Assembly: GCF_042242105.1 (NCBI RefSeq)
Contig: NC_092020.1
Coordinates: 3,461,001-3,525,000, forward strand
Direction of reading: 5' to 3'
DNA length: 64,000 bases
DNA from: Pempheris klunzingeri
Taxonomy: Eukaryota > Chordata > Actinopteri > Acropomatiformes > Pempheridae
The position numbers were made by a program, and so were the translations under genes. Below are positions 52,490 to 63,138 of the stretch, piece after piece (the first letter of the stretch is position 1; each line of letters begins with the position of its first letter). The notes under the pieces are model-generated. The model had not been told where the DNA came from and ran no database searches. It worked only from the letters and a program-made list of their open reading frames with translations.

Positions 52490-55400
52490 CTGGGGGGATT
52501 GCACTACACATCTCTGTGCATGCAAATACAGAAAGAGAGATAACTGTATCGCCCTTTTTTTTTGTACGTGTGTGTGCTTGTGAAAGTGTATGCGACAATA
52601 TGGTGTGTCAGTGGGGTACTCCCAGGCTGTAATTAGGTCAGAGTGTGTCTTCTCTGTGAAATATTATTAGTTTCTAGACTCAAATATGATAAAGATCACC
52701 CCCTACCTCATGTCATTATCAGCACATGGTCATAAAGAAGCCCTCTGTGGCCTTTCTTCAACAATTAAATGAGACAAGGAGTGGACACACACACACACAC
52801 ATTTGAAGACATGACGCTTAGTCATTTCCACCATGTACAGCAGCTTTGTGTGAAGAGATGAGCTTGTCTACAGGGACCGTATTGTCTGAAGTTGTGTGCT
52901 GCATTGAACTGCACACACTCCCCCAGATGCAGTAGCAGGTTTTCACTCTATTGCAGCACTCGCTCTGTCTGCTGAATTACAGCTAGCATCAGCAACTAAG
53001 TCTGAGAGCTATTGGCACACACACACACACATATACACCCCTCCGACTGCCGCTAGAGATGGAAACGGTCTCCATAGCAACATTCCCCTCTCCTGTTCAG
53101 CGCTCCACCAGTAGCAGGTCCACAGAGGGCGTGGGGGGTACAAAACAACAAGCTCTCTCTCTTTCTCTGTCTGTCTAATATTATTGTTACTGTTAAACAG
53201 AGGGCTAGCCACTGCTGTGGTGTGTGTGTGTGTGTATGTGTGTGTGTGTGCATGTGTGTGTGACAGATACTATGCTGTCTTTTTAGCCCAGGGCTGTATA
53301 ATAATTACAGTCACCATTAGCCTCTCCTGAATCCAGGCAGATGTATGTCTTTGAGGAGGAGAGGAGAAGCTACCTTAAGGGTAGGTGTCTGTTATTTACT
53401 TATGGTGAAACTGTGGCTATGCACAGACATAATTTACAATGGAAATGGAGCAATTTTGTCTTACTGCTGTTAGATGTTTGTCATCCTTTTGGTGTACTGC
53501 AGTGACTGAAAGTTGAAAAGTATGCCTCACATGCATTGACATATATCAGCAGCGAAGAAGTGGTTTAAAGGTTTATGACTGTGTTTTTTAACGAAGGAGC
53601 AGAGGAGTCACTGAGCAGCACGGGGTCTTGCAGCCAGGAGGGGAGAGGTGAATGGCATTATTAGAGTGGCGGCGGCGTCCTTTCAAAAGCAGGAGTGCAA
53701 TTAAATGGCACCGATTGGCTCACTTCAATCAGACGAGGGGCTGAATTAGTTGATATCATGCAGTGACTCATCCAGTGGCTTTTCTTAACCAATATTTCAT
53801 CAGACGAGGGTATCTATGTCAGACAGTCCTCTGAGGGTTTGTCCCGAGATTCCCCTTCCCTTCCCCTGACAGGTTTTCTAGAAGTCACTCTACCAGATCT
53901 CACTGAAAGCTCTTTCCTTTTGTCCGACTGATACCTTGACAGCTTTTTTGCACGTCCTCACTGACATTTTCTCCGCCTGTCTGCTCTGCTTCCTGTGTTG
54001 CAGCTGACATTATCTCAACGGTGGAGTTTAACTCATCGGGGGAGCTGTTGGCCACCGGGGATAAAGGAGGCAGAGTGGTTGTCTTCCAGAGGGAGCAGGA
54101 GGTAGGAAATGCCAACAATGCAACACTAATGATGCTGCCCTTCTGCTGAGCGGATTTGACAGTCTTGAAACGTTATCAAAGTTGGATCGTTTGCTTTAAG
54201 ATAACTAGCTAGTAAATGGGTTTATTTCAAAAAAAGGATTGCTGGCTGGAAATTCAGCAGTAATATCTTAAAAAAATCTCAATTAGGAACTTTGGTGGGG
54301 CACATCAACATAAATTAAAAGCACACAAATTTATTCTGAATTCTACTGAAGAAACGATAAATACCAGATGATGAAAAATATTTCACACTGAATTGCAGAG
54401 AAATATGTGCAAATGGTGCAGGCTGCATCTAGAATTTTGCATTTCATGTAATGAAGCACCCATAAAAATATCTTAGAATTGAATTTCAATTCATCGTAAA
54501 TGTGCCATATAGCTGCAAGGAAGAGAGCAAACAAAAGCACATTTACCTGCAGCCATGCTAGCAGCTCTGTGAGGCTGTGCTGATGCTAACAACGTATGCT
54601 AACAGTAGCATGCTAATGAGCTCAGAGTGACAATGCTAACATGCTAATAATTAGCAAGTACAATGTTTACCATCATACTTTAGCATGTTAGCATGCTAAT
54701 GTTTGCTAGCTAGGACGAAAAAATAAGTAAAACTTATGCTGATGGAAATGTCCTTAGCTTTGAAAGTGTTTGGACATAATAAATCCGCAGCTAACATGGC
54801 TACTTGAAGCTATTTAAGGGGAGTTAAGGTACATTTACACATCTGGTCTCTGTAGCACATTTGTGTGAAACATTTTTTTAATCCTCTAGAGTCAAACAGG
54901 TCAGTCCCTCACAGTGTTTCTCTCTCTGGCTTCGTCTTGCAGAGTAAGAGCCAGCCCCAACGCAGAGGGGAGTACAATGTTTACAGCACATTCCAGAGCC
55001 ACGAGCCGGAGTTTGACTACCTGAAGAGTTTGGAGATTGAGGAGAAGATCAACAAGATCAAATGGCTTCCTCAGCAGAACGCCGCCTACTTCCTGCTCTC
55101 CACAAACGGTCAGTAGGAGCAACACCAGTGGCAAAACAGTCAAAGACACCCTTAATCTGTCATGGGAATGTGTTTACGTGTGGGCGTTGTGTTGTTGTCA
55201 GTCAACAACAGCATCGACCAAAGGCGTGACTCATTCCTTGCTTTGCAGGATGGTCAGTAAAAGGATACGTTATCACATGAAAATGTCTTTTTTACTATTT
55301 GTGTGAATGTATTGGTGTTTCCCTTGATTTAGCAACTGCCACCAGCAGACGTGTTCCAGATTGAGAACTTAATGCATGGCTGCCACAGCCAGAGCGCACA

Positions 55401-58400
55401 CACACACACGCACACACATCAAAGTATGTGCCAGTGCACACACACCATATATGCATGCTTACTCGAACGGACACACACACATCAGCAGAGAGACGTCTTG
55501 CAGATTGCGGGCTTCATGCATGGCTGCTACAGAAGTGCTAGCGGTGGCTGGAGCAGATGGTGGAGGGTCCTGTGGAGATGGCCTCGCTGCTCTGACACCA
55601 ATATTCACAGCGGAAATTAAAAGAGAAAAAAACAGGCAACAACCTGACTGCCGCCGCCACCGCCATCCCCTTCACTAGACCGAGAAGATGAGATGTAACT
55701 GGTGTTTGTGTGATGCAGAATTGAAAAGCGTCCAGATGGCTTTTTCAGGGGGAGCGTACACTGCAGCAGGGAAATGTAGTCAACTTGTAGATTGATATCA
55801 GCGACATCACAATGTTCACAGGAGCTGCCATTCATCATTCTCGCTGGCTCCTGCCCAGCTACATGCCAGATTGTCTGCCCAACCCCCCTGCATCCATCTT
55901 GTATCTGAGATTCACTGTAGTGAGCCATGATCTAACTGTAGTTTGTGTGATGTGTTCGCCACAGACAAGACAGTGAAGCTGTGGAAAATCAGCGAGAGAG
56001 ACAAGCGTCCAGAGGGCTACAACCTGAAGGATGAAGATGGACGGATCAGAAACCCATCGACCATCACCTCGCTACGGGTAAGAGGTCACACAAAACTCTG
56101 GATCAGGTCCAACACCACCCAAAATGTCACATGGAGCCAGGGAAACGGCTATGTGTCTTATGATATCCTTTCAGATCTCTTTTAGAGATAGAGGTAGAAA
56201 AAGAACACTTATAAGACGGCAATAGCAATGTTTTGTCCTATGGTGTCCTATAAATGTGAAATATGAAAACGTGCTCTATTTCCATAGATATTTGATAAAA
56301 GTAGATCATTTTAAATCTGCAAAGTGCCCCGTGAACTGTATATAAAGCAGTACTGTAAAAAGCATTATGGTCTGTGATATTACACAGTATATATATATAT
56401 TTTAATTTTATATATTTGATTGCATATGGATTGTATGTCTATGAGAACCTACGGAAAATAATCCTCTACTGATTTCTGTGGTAACACAAAGAATTATCTA
56501 AATAATTTCACATTCTCATGTTTGGAGCAAATTAGTGTGTTTCCCAAAATGTCAAACTAACACATCAGGAAAAGCACAGTGAGAATTGGTGTTTTAGAAA
56601 TTTTAGAAAAGCATGTTTATAAAAAAACATAATCATAGCAGACATTTCGTCATAGTAGGAGACCACAGGTGTTGAACCAGCATGCATAATACCAGGACTC
56701 TGAGACCGAAGCAGCTAAATGGAATTCAGCCATCATTCATTTTTGAGTTAGCACCTGTGCTTTAGCTGCTGTTTCATGTCAAATTGTTTCCTGTGACAAA
56801 GGTCTATCCGCAGTTTGCACATGGAGTAGTCTGAAGTCTGAATAAGTACAGCTCAGATAAGCTGATTAAATCAAAATGTAGCATTCAGTCATTATCCTAT
56901 GATCGCCTTTAATCCTGCGTAAACTTCTTACCAACACATACTGTGTGGCTGCACTATGTTTGTCAAAGTTGATACAGTTTCCCTTTTACAGTGCCTGTAG
57001 AACATATGCTCACTGTCTGAAAAATGACTCTAACACCAGCAAACATACAGTGGTTGGATAATTGTAAACTCACACTTGCAGAGGAGAGTGAGAATGACTG
57101 ATCGATATGAGCACTGAGGTGAAGACCATGAAGGAATCATCCTCTCTGTCTGTCACCCCCCACCGCCCCTCTTATCACTCCACTACCTCTTTAATTTCCA
57201 CACAAAGCAGGCAGGCACATAACACTGTGTGTGTGTGTGTGTGTGTGTGTCTGCCATAGTAGATTAGTGCTGTGTTCAGCGTGTCTGTCCCTCTTTGTCT
57301 GGCTGGCCAGGGGATCATAGCAACCTGGAGGACGGGCCGGGACTGTGGCAATCCTGTTTAGAGGCTGTGAAATCAGCGCGGGGGGAGAAAGTGGAGGACG
57401 AAAGGAGGGGAGAAACTGTTTCCAAAATGTAGCCCAAAAATCAAAAAATTAATTCTCTTTGTATCATGTAAAGTCCATCATCCAGTTTCTCCTTGTTAAG
57501 GAAACTGCTTTAAAATTGTACATTGTGAAAAGAGTATTTGTTACTTTTTTAAGACACAACTATCTAAATTTGAAATATTCTGTTTTACCTGCTTTAAGAG
57601 AATCTGTAATTTCAAAAGGTGCAGGAGCAAGCTGAACAGTGTAAGTGTCAGTGTTGGGGGTTATGGGTTAATACGGTCCATGTCTCTCTGGACAGCCAGT
57701 GAAAGACATGGAAATGAAGTGACACCCATGGAGATACAGCAGCCTGCTGGGCTGCCATGTCTCTCTGTCAGTGCCAGCAACGGACGAGAGAAAAAGGGAA
57801 GAAGCAGTCGATTTGTTCTCCTCTCTCGCTCCCCTCCCTTCTCTCTTTGTCTGGGTTTTATCTGGCCAACGGGGGGCTGCATGCAGACTGGTGCTGGGCG
57901 TCTTTGAAGCCGGTGCAGCACTGTGTGTAAGTGTGTGTGTGTGTGTGTGTTTGTGTATGTGTGAGCCCATCTTAATTCTGCAGAGTTCAGTTATCATTCC
58001 TCAGCAGGGCCTGGCGATGCCCTCGGGCCGTCTCTCTCACCACCTCTTTCGTTTCCTCTCTTTTCTCTCTTTCTTGCACACACACAAACAAGAGAACAGG
58101 AGTGACTTCTTCAGCACTTACATGTGAGAGAGACAGAGAGGGAGAGGGGGAGGGAGAGAGAGAGGTGAGATCACCGAGTACCAGTGTAGCAAACAGATAT
58201 TCTCAGTCTGATTGAAGCAGCTCATCAAACAGCCCCGAAGCACCTCAGTCACTGTCTCTGTTTCATTAAGATTTGTGGCGTAAATGTCATATGAATCCCT
58301 AGAGTCATCTAGTTGTAGTTCAGATACACACACACACACACACATACATATTCAGCATATACACACACACACACACAAAATGCATGCACACGAACAACCA

Positions 58401-61400
58401 TGTGCATGAACATTCATGCATACACAGATAAATATCTAAGACGGCCTCCAGGAAACCAGCATCAAAGTCCACAAAATGTTGAATCAGTGTTACAAAATAC
58501 ATCAAAGCCCTTTTCTTGCATATTTTTCTGTGTTTCTCCTTTTCCCCTCTCTAACTGTTTTAACTCCCAATCTGTTTTCTCCATTAGGTGCCTGTACTGC
58601 AGCCTATGGACTTGATGGTTGAGGCTACAGCCAGGCGCGTATTCAGCAATGCCCACACCTACCACATCAACTCCATCTCTGTCAACTCCGACCTACAGAC
58701 GTTCATCTCCACCGACGACCTCAGGGTGAACCTGTGGAACCTGGAGATCACCGACCGCAGCTTCAGTATCCTGATACCTGAGCCTTTATTTATGTTTAGG
58801 AGCCATCTTTGTTTGCATAAAAATGTGTTTTGTCCACTAAATGCCCACAGTGTGGTTGTTCCTTAGTGCCTATCTCTCAGACATTGTGGACATTAAACCA
58901 GCCAACATGGAGGAGCTGACGGAGGTGATCACCTCAGCAGAGTTTCATCCCCAGCAGTGTCACACCTTTGCCTACAGCAGCAGCAAGGGCTCAATACGTC
59001 TGTGTGACATGAGACAGGCAGCGCTCTGTGACAAACACTGCAAATGTGAGTATCTTTAGAGTGTATCATGGGAAAAATGAGAAAAGAGTGACACGGAGGA
59101 GCCAGTACTTATCTTTAGAGATTTTTCATTTATATTATTGTGTTAACTATTTTTTTTATTCCATTTATGCCTCATTGTTTATTGGTTAACAGAATTAGCT
59201 GGATTGTAGCAAAGACTTTTTCACATTTTCTTTAACTGTTATATATTCTGTATATTTACAGTATTCTCTATATTCACTGAATACTTATATGAATATATAT
59301 CTATATCCCTACTCTATCATCTAAAAATTACTTCAAAGTCTTGTTTCTAGAGAGCTTCTGCATAAAATCACCTTTGCCATGAGCTGAATCTTTATTTTAT
59401 TTTAATGAACTCTCTTTCACCATTAGATCAGTCACTTTTGGATATTGAGTCTAAAAAAAACAATAGAACCAGTGTATAATTATGGAACTGATTTTCCCTC
59501 ACAGTATGATAAGCTTTAAAGAAAATGGGGGGGTACAGAATGATGGAACAGGAAAAAACAGAAATACTTGTTTGCAAATTCACACTCAGCGCTCTTCAGC
59601 TCCACCTTTGTGTGGCAGTGACACGCAGACTTCCCCCTGCTCAATAAATCAGGACTGATAACCCATCAATAATTCTCCCCATGTGTTCCAAACAATGGAT
59701 GGCCTTCTCTAAAGCTTAACATCACATGCGTGCACCTTGGTTGAATGAATAATGAATACATTGACATTTTCACTGGGAAATCAATGGCTTAAGAGCAATC
59801 ACATTAGTCCCTCATGGACACACCTTGTTGTTCAATAATGTCAATCATTTCCTCAGACGTATTGATGCGCCCACTGGACCGTGCGCCAACACGGCCTGTT
59901 GAGTTTTACATTTATTTTGGGGGGCGAAATAAGAAAATGCTTCTACTTTGGAGTTAATTCTAACTTGTGGTACTCACAGCTGCTCTCTGATTGTACGTGC
60001 CTTTACTTGACAAGTGCTTACAGTGCACACAGATGCACTCACAGAGTAGGCAGGTGCTCTCATTAGCCTCAGGACAGGTCTGTTAATACTGACCCACTGT
60101 CTCACAACATGAACGCCTATGGCTCAGAGCGATGTATAATGCCCTCCCTCCCACACACACACAGCTCCTCCTTCCCTTGACATCCACACACACACACACA
60201 CACAGTCATACTGTATCCCCTGCCATACCTGTAAATCTGGGAGGCCGCTGGTATCAATCAGCGTTAGCATGAGGATGGATGGAGGGATGGATGAAGGGAT
60301 AGGGGAGGACTGCCAAGCGCTGAGCCCCAGGACAGAGGGAGAGGGACCAAAAAGCCCCCATGCTGACTCCCCAGGGACCCTATTATACACCAGGAGGGAG
60401 GGCAGGGACACACACACATACACACACTCATATAAACACAATCACATTTTGCACACACCCACGTATACATAAACATTCACTGACACACACACAAATCCAG
60501 CGGGGCTCAAATGGGCCCAGCACTTTGACATTGATTTGTTTTTCTTATCCCTTCCTCATCCCCCCATTTTTTCATCTCTCATGCTGCATCCCTTGTTAGA
60601 CTCCCCGTTGACACTTCACAGAGCTATTCTCCAGGCCTCAGCTGAGGAGGAGGGGAGGGGAGGGGGAGAATGGTGGGGGGATATTTGGAGAGATGGAGAG
60701 CAGAGAGGAGAGGAAGGGTGGGAGGAAAAGAGGAGGAGGAACAATAACTTGACAGCTAACGATGGAATGCCTGGCTCTCATCCCCAGCGTGCTGGCCTGC
60801 ACACAGATCAGCAGCTGCCAGAATCAATATGAATCATAACCAATATTTACCCAGCATGCTGACCCACGACTGTCTCCCTAAACACACAGAGAAATAATAC
60901 TGTGAAGAGATGCAGCTGCAGCAGCAAACTCAGCATCCCGGCATTGTTGTGGCTGTTAACGCTAGCTAATGACAGCCCCCACTTCCCCAAACAAAATTTG
61001 TGTTTTCTCTCTGTTGTTGATTAAAAGACTTGCGGCAGGACGAACATCTCTTTTAACCAGTGACCTCCTACAGTGTTTTATCTGTCAGGAGATAACTCGT
61101 TTTTGTTGTTGTTTCTCTCGCAGACTTTGAAGAGCCAGAGGATCCCTCCACTCGCTCCTTCTTCTCTGAAATCATCTCATCCATCTCTGACGTGAAGTTC
61201 AGCCACAACGGGCGCTACCTGATGACAAGGGACTACCTCACTGTCAAGGTGTGGGACCTTCAAATGGAGAACAAACCGCTAGAGACGTACCAGGTGAGCT
61301 TTCATCATGCTTTTGTGCTCCTGCTGGACAGTTTGAAAGCGCCAAAGATAACAGCTGGTGAAGGCAGCAAATAGGCTGAGACCAAATCAAAACGTATTGA

Positions 61401-63138
61401 TTTCAGACTAATAACGCAACATAATCCTGTTTCACTGTCACCCTGCCAATCTGTAACCGTGTCATCTTCAGCGATTACCCCAGGAGGGCTTATTGAGCCC
61501 ACTGTCCGTAAAGAGACAGATAGCTGCGATGCTGTTGCAACCTGAAGGGCAAAACCACCCCCTGTGTGGTCACCGGGGTCACATCCTCCCTGTGTGATCA
61601 GGGGCCATCGTAGGGCAGGTCATGATTGATAAGACCATCAGCTGGTCTCGAGGGATTCTCCGCCCAATTCCAGATCCGCCTCCACCTGCTGCCTAGTATC
61701 TTAGCGTAGGTCACCAGCTCCAGGATCTGGGATTACTGAAAGCAGAGCATATGGCGGAGCAGCTTATGCTTGAATGGCAATGTGACGAAGTTTAAATGCT
61801 GGAAAAGTGTGATCATCATCCACCAAGCGCCTTAGACATCCATGTTTTCTTTTGTTTTTCAGGTTCACGATTATTTACGAGGCAAACTTTGTTCTCTGTA
61901 TGAGAACGACTGCATCTTTGACAAGTTTGAGTGTGTCTGGAATGGGTCGGACAGGTGAGATTAATTTCTTATGCATCCATCCATCCATCCATTCGTCCAT
62001 GCATCTGTACATCACAATAACCCTCCGCTCTTCTCTGCTCCTCCTCAGTGTCATAATGACTGGCTCCTACAACAATTTCTTCCGAATGTTTGACCGGAAC
62101 ACTAAACGAGACGTCACACTGGAAGCGTCCAGAGAGAACAGCAAACCCAGAGCCATTCTCAAGCCTCGCAAGGTGCGCCGCTGCTCATCAGTACAAGTGA
62201 CCTGATATCTGGAAGTCCTATGTTTAAGGCAGCTGGATTGGCTGTTTTACTTTGCCAGGGTGTCTTTACTATTGAGGAAAACTTAACAGGCCTCCACTTG
62301 GCTTCAAATTTTAGTATTTTTAGGTATTCTGATCACAGTAATCTTCATAGATGTGTTACCATACAAGTAATTATGATGGTGTCCAGAAACTACACATCAA
62401 AATACACCTGCTGTTGAAACATGATGCATGATAAACAAATGCCGAATGACTTGTTCTCTGAAGGTTAAAGCTGCACAAATCATTTTATATGAGTAATGTG
62501 TCAAATGACTTTGTAAAGTGAAAGGGATAACGGTGAAACACCTCATTGTTTTGGTTGCACAGCCCTCAACGATACTGTTTTGGTTCACTCTCCCCGCTCT
62601 TGTCAACCCTTTATTTCTAGCCACAGCAGAATGCTGATCCATCAAAAAAAGGCTAAACTCACTGTGCGCTACCTGCTCAGCAATGAACAGCAGGCTGACA
62701 AATTTAGCAACTAGCTGGTAAACATAGTGGAGCATTTAGCAGCTAAAGAGCCACATATTTCTGTTCTTCTGAAAGTGTAAATTGGCAACTGTGTAACACA
62801 TTTGTTTTCCCTATCAACGTTATGAGGTGATAATATGTCATTGTTGTGTTTCACAGTCTGTTTTGTTGCCCCAAATTGGCAAAAAAAAAAAAAATGAAAA
62901 CTGCTTTAATATGACTAAAATCAGTGTTCATTTGCACACTCTCATATCTTAACGTCTCTTTGTCCTGACTGTTGTCCTCCAGGTGTGTGTAGGTGGGAAG
63001 CGTCGCAAGGATGAGATCAGTGTGGACAGCCTAGACTTCAGCAAGAAGATCCTTCACACTACGTGGCACCCACATGAGAACATCATCGCTGTAGCCGCCA
63101 CCAACAACCTCTACATCTTCCAAGACAAGGTCAACTAA
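26289..63138 (+). CDS. ppp2r2b: PP2A B55-beta regulatory subunit (alternative first exons plus nine common exons)
   Basis: Regulatory B subunit that directs the PP2A A/C core to substrates, mainly in neurons; a seven-bladed WD40 propeller. Common exons are 54004-54101, 54943-55108, 55965-56077, 58588-58765, 58881-59045, 61124-61293, 61863-61954, 62049-62172 and 62983-63138 (TAA). With the first exon at 46300-46369 they give 443 codons, and with that at 26289-26367 they give 446, matching the known human Bb1 and Bb2 lengths. Hallmarks: [95 protein letters not shown] and the end [11 protein letters not shown]. The alternative N-terminus [10 protein letters not shown] is specific to PPP2R2B, which excludes the A, C and D paralogues. 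Whether it is the 'a' or 'b' teleost copy cannot be told here. Confidence 0.95.
28181..28215. repeat. (TG)n microsatellite
   Basis: Preceded by TATG units. Confidence 0.95.
29319..29488. repeat. Facing (GT)n and (CA)n microsatellites
   Basis: GT run at 29319-29344 and CA run at 29467-29488 form imperfect inverted repeats about 120 bp apart. Confidence 0.9.
30190..30510 (+). repeat. Dispersed fish repeat, family X, copy 1
   Basis: Shares ordered motifs with 62520-62880: GTTTTG, then CCGCTCTTGT, then AAACCCACTGTGTGTTACCTG. The copies are diverged. No coding capacity. Confidence 0.5.
30230..30270. repeat. (TA)n tract
   Basis: About 40 bp of almost pure TA inside a diverged dispersed repeat. 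Confidence 0.9.
32897..32914 (+). repeat. G18 homopolymer run
   Basis: Eighteen G after GGGGAGGGC, so four or more G-runs lie close together. Confidence 0.9.
33712..33751. repeat. (CA)n microsatellite
   Basis: About 19 CA units. Confidence 0.95.
34515..34820 (+). repeat. Dispersed fish repeat, family Y, copy 1
   Basis: Motifs TATTGGATGGATTGCCTTCA, GACATTCATGTTCC, then CTCACAGAGCTGCAAGGCAT and GGCTCTAGACTG occur in the same order as in 42050-42640. Confidence 0.6.
39306..39392. repeat. (TCTA)n tetranucleotide array, about 21 units
   Basis: Uninterrupted TCTA/TAGA repeat followed by a short CA tract. A likely length-polymorphic STR. Confidence 0.97.
40526..40551. repeat. (GT)n microsatellite
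   Basis: About 13 units. Confidence 0.95.
42050..42640 (+). repeat. Dispersed fish repeat, family Y, copy 2 (longest)
   Basis: Starts with repeated ATGGATTGCT and ACAGACATTCATG motifs. It continues through TTTATGACCAAATATCTGCA, AATTAGCAAATGTTAGCTTG and GCTAGCATTTAGCTCA, and ends at GGCTGTACACTG. The front module appears to be internally repeated. Confidence 0.65.
45575..45616. repeat. (GA)n tract
   Basis: About 20 GA units in the presumed Bb1 promoter; it gives false Ser-Leu open frames on the minus strand. Confidence 0.95.
46079..46114. repeat. (TCA)12 trinucleotide repeat
   Basis: Twelve uninterrupted units about 190 bp ahead of the Bb1 start codon, in the presumed 5' UTR of ppp2r2b. Short satellites of the same unit follow to about 46150. 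Confidence 0.95.
46300..46369 (+). CDS. ppp2r2b: ppp2r2b alternative first coding exon, Bb1 (cytosolic) type
   Basis: Codes 23 residues ([20 protein letters not shown] then ATE), donor GAAG|GTATTC, phase 1, so it joins the same exon at 54004. It matches the acidic N-terminus of the human Bb1 isoform. An A-rich ATCAATGG context surrounds the start. Confidence 0.92.
48387..48625. repeat. Facing (GT)n and long (CA)n microsatellites
   Basis: GT run at 48387-48408 and CA run of about 34 units at 48558-48625, in opposite sense. Confidence 0.95.
52450..52488. repeat. (TG)n microsatellite
   Basis: About 19 units. Confidence 0.95.
54004..54101 (+). CDS. ppp2r2b: ppp2r2b common exon 2
   Basis: Bb1 residues 24-56, [20 protein letters not shown] to FQREQE, starting propeller blade 1. 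Acceptor GTGTTGCAG, donor GAG|GTAGGA. Confidence 0.94.
54548..54720 (-). repeat. Dispersed fish repeat, family Y, copy 3 (inverted, 3' part)
   Basis: Reverse orientation: it begins with CAGCCATGCTAGCAGCTCTG, then many TGCTAAC/GTTAGCA units and ATTAGCAAGTACAATG. It lies in the intron between exons 2 and 3 of ppp2r2b. Confidence 0.65.
54943..55108 (+). CDS. ppp2r2b: ppp2r2b common exon 3
   Basis: Residues 57-111 plus one base, [17 protein letters not shown] to FLLSTN. Acceptor CTTGCAG, donor ACG|GTCAGT. Confidence 0.94.
55109..55964 (+). other. ppp2r2b: ppp2r2b intron 3
   Basis: GT-AG intron with short CA tracts. The open frames in it are not conserved-looking. Confidence 0.85.
55965..56077 (+). 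CDS. ppp2r2b: ppp2r2b common exon 4
   Basis: Residues 112-149, [20 protein letters not shown] to ITSLR. Acceptor CGCCACAG, donor CGG|GTAAGA. Confidence 0.94.
56078..58587 (+). other. ppp2r2b: ppp2r2b intron 4
   Basis: 2.5-kb intron with GT/CA tracts near 57227-57250, 57930-57952 and 58326-58378. No gene seen. Confidence 0.85.
58588..58765 (+). CDS. ppp2r2b: ppp2r2b common exon 5
   Basis: Residues 150-208 plus one base, [14 protein letters not shown] to EITDRSF. Acceptor CCATTAG. The donor is TTCA|GTATCCT, the U12-type pattern, chosen because only this border restores SFNIVDIKP with the next exon. Confidence 0.92.
58766..58880 (+). other. ppp2r2b: Predicted U12-type (minor class) intron of ppp2r2b
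   Basis: A 115-bp phase-1 intron with donor GTATCCTGAT (first seven bases match the U12 consensus) and a branch-site-like TTCCTTAG at about 58859-58866, some 15 bp before the CTCAG acceptor. It lacks a long polypyrimidine tract. Confidence 0.65.
58881..59045 (+). CDS. ppp2r2b: ppp2r2b common exon 6
   Basis: Residues 209-263 plus one base, [17 protein letters not shown] to CDKHCK. Acceptor TCTCTCAG, donor AAAT|GTGAGT. Confidence 0.94.
59046..61123 (+). other. ppp2r2b: ppp2r2b intron 6
   Basis: 2.1-kb intron, AT-rich in its first half, with a purine-rich GGGAGA stretch near 60640-60740. No gene seen. Confidence 0.85.
61124..61293 (+). CDS. ppp2r2b: ppp2r2b common exon 7
   Basis: Residues 264-320, [18 protein letters not shown] to KPLETYQ. 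Acceptor CTCGCAG, donor CAG|GTGAGC. Confidence 0.94.
61863..61954 (+). CDS. ppp2r2b: ppp2r2b common exon 8
   Basis: Residues 321-350 plus two bases, [17 protein letters not shown] to VWNGSD. Acceptor TTTTTCAG, donor CAG|GTGAGA. Confidence 0.94.
62049..62172 (+). CDS. ppp2r2b: ppp2r2b common exon 9
   Basis: Residues 351-392, [18 protein letters not shown] to LKPRK. Acceptor CTCCTCAG, donor AAG|GTGCGC. Confidence 0.94.
62520..62890 (+). repeat. Dispersed fish repeat, family X, copy 2 (ppp2r2b last intron)
   Basis: Contains CCGCTCTTGT, AAACTCACTGTGCGCTACCT and then AACATAGTGGAGCATTTAGC, in the same order as copy 1 where comparable. It sits in the intron at 62173-62982. Confidence 0.5.
62983..63138 (+). 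CDS. ppp2r2b: ppp2r2b last coding exon
   Basis: Residues 393-443, [18 protein letters not shown] to FQDKVN, then TAA at 63136-63138. Acceptor CCTCCAG. Confidence 0.95.
   Translation: MCVGGKRRKDEISVDSLDFSKKILHTTWHPHENIIAVAATNNLYIFQDKVN

Larger units (their letters stand above)
46370..54003 (+). other. ppp2r2b: ppp2r2b intron between Bb1 first exon and exon 2
   Basis: 7.6 kb of intron with microsatellites (48387-48408 GT, 48558-48625 CA, 52450-52488 GT) and no supported exon. An octamer ATTTGCAT lies near 52119. Confidence 0.7.
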
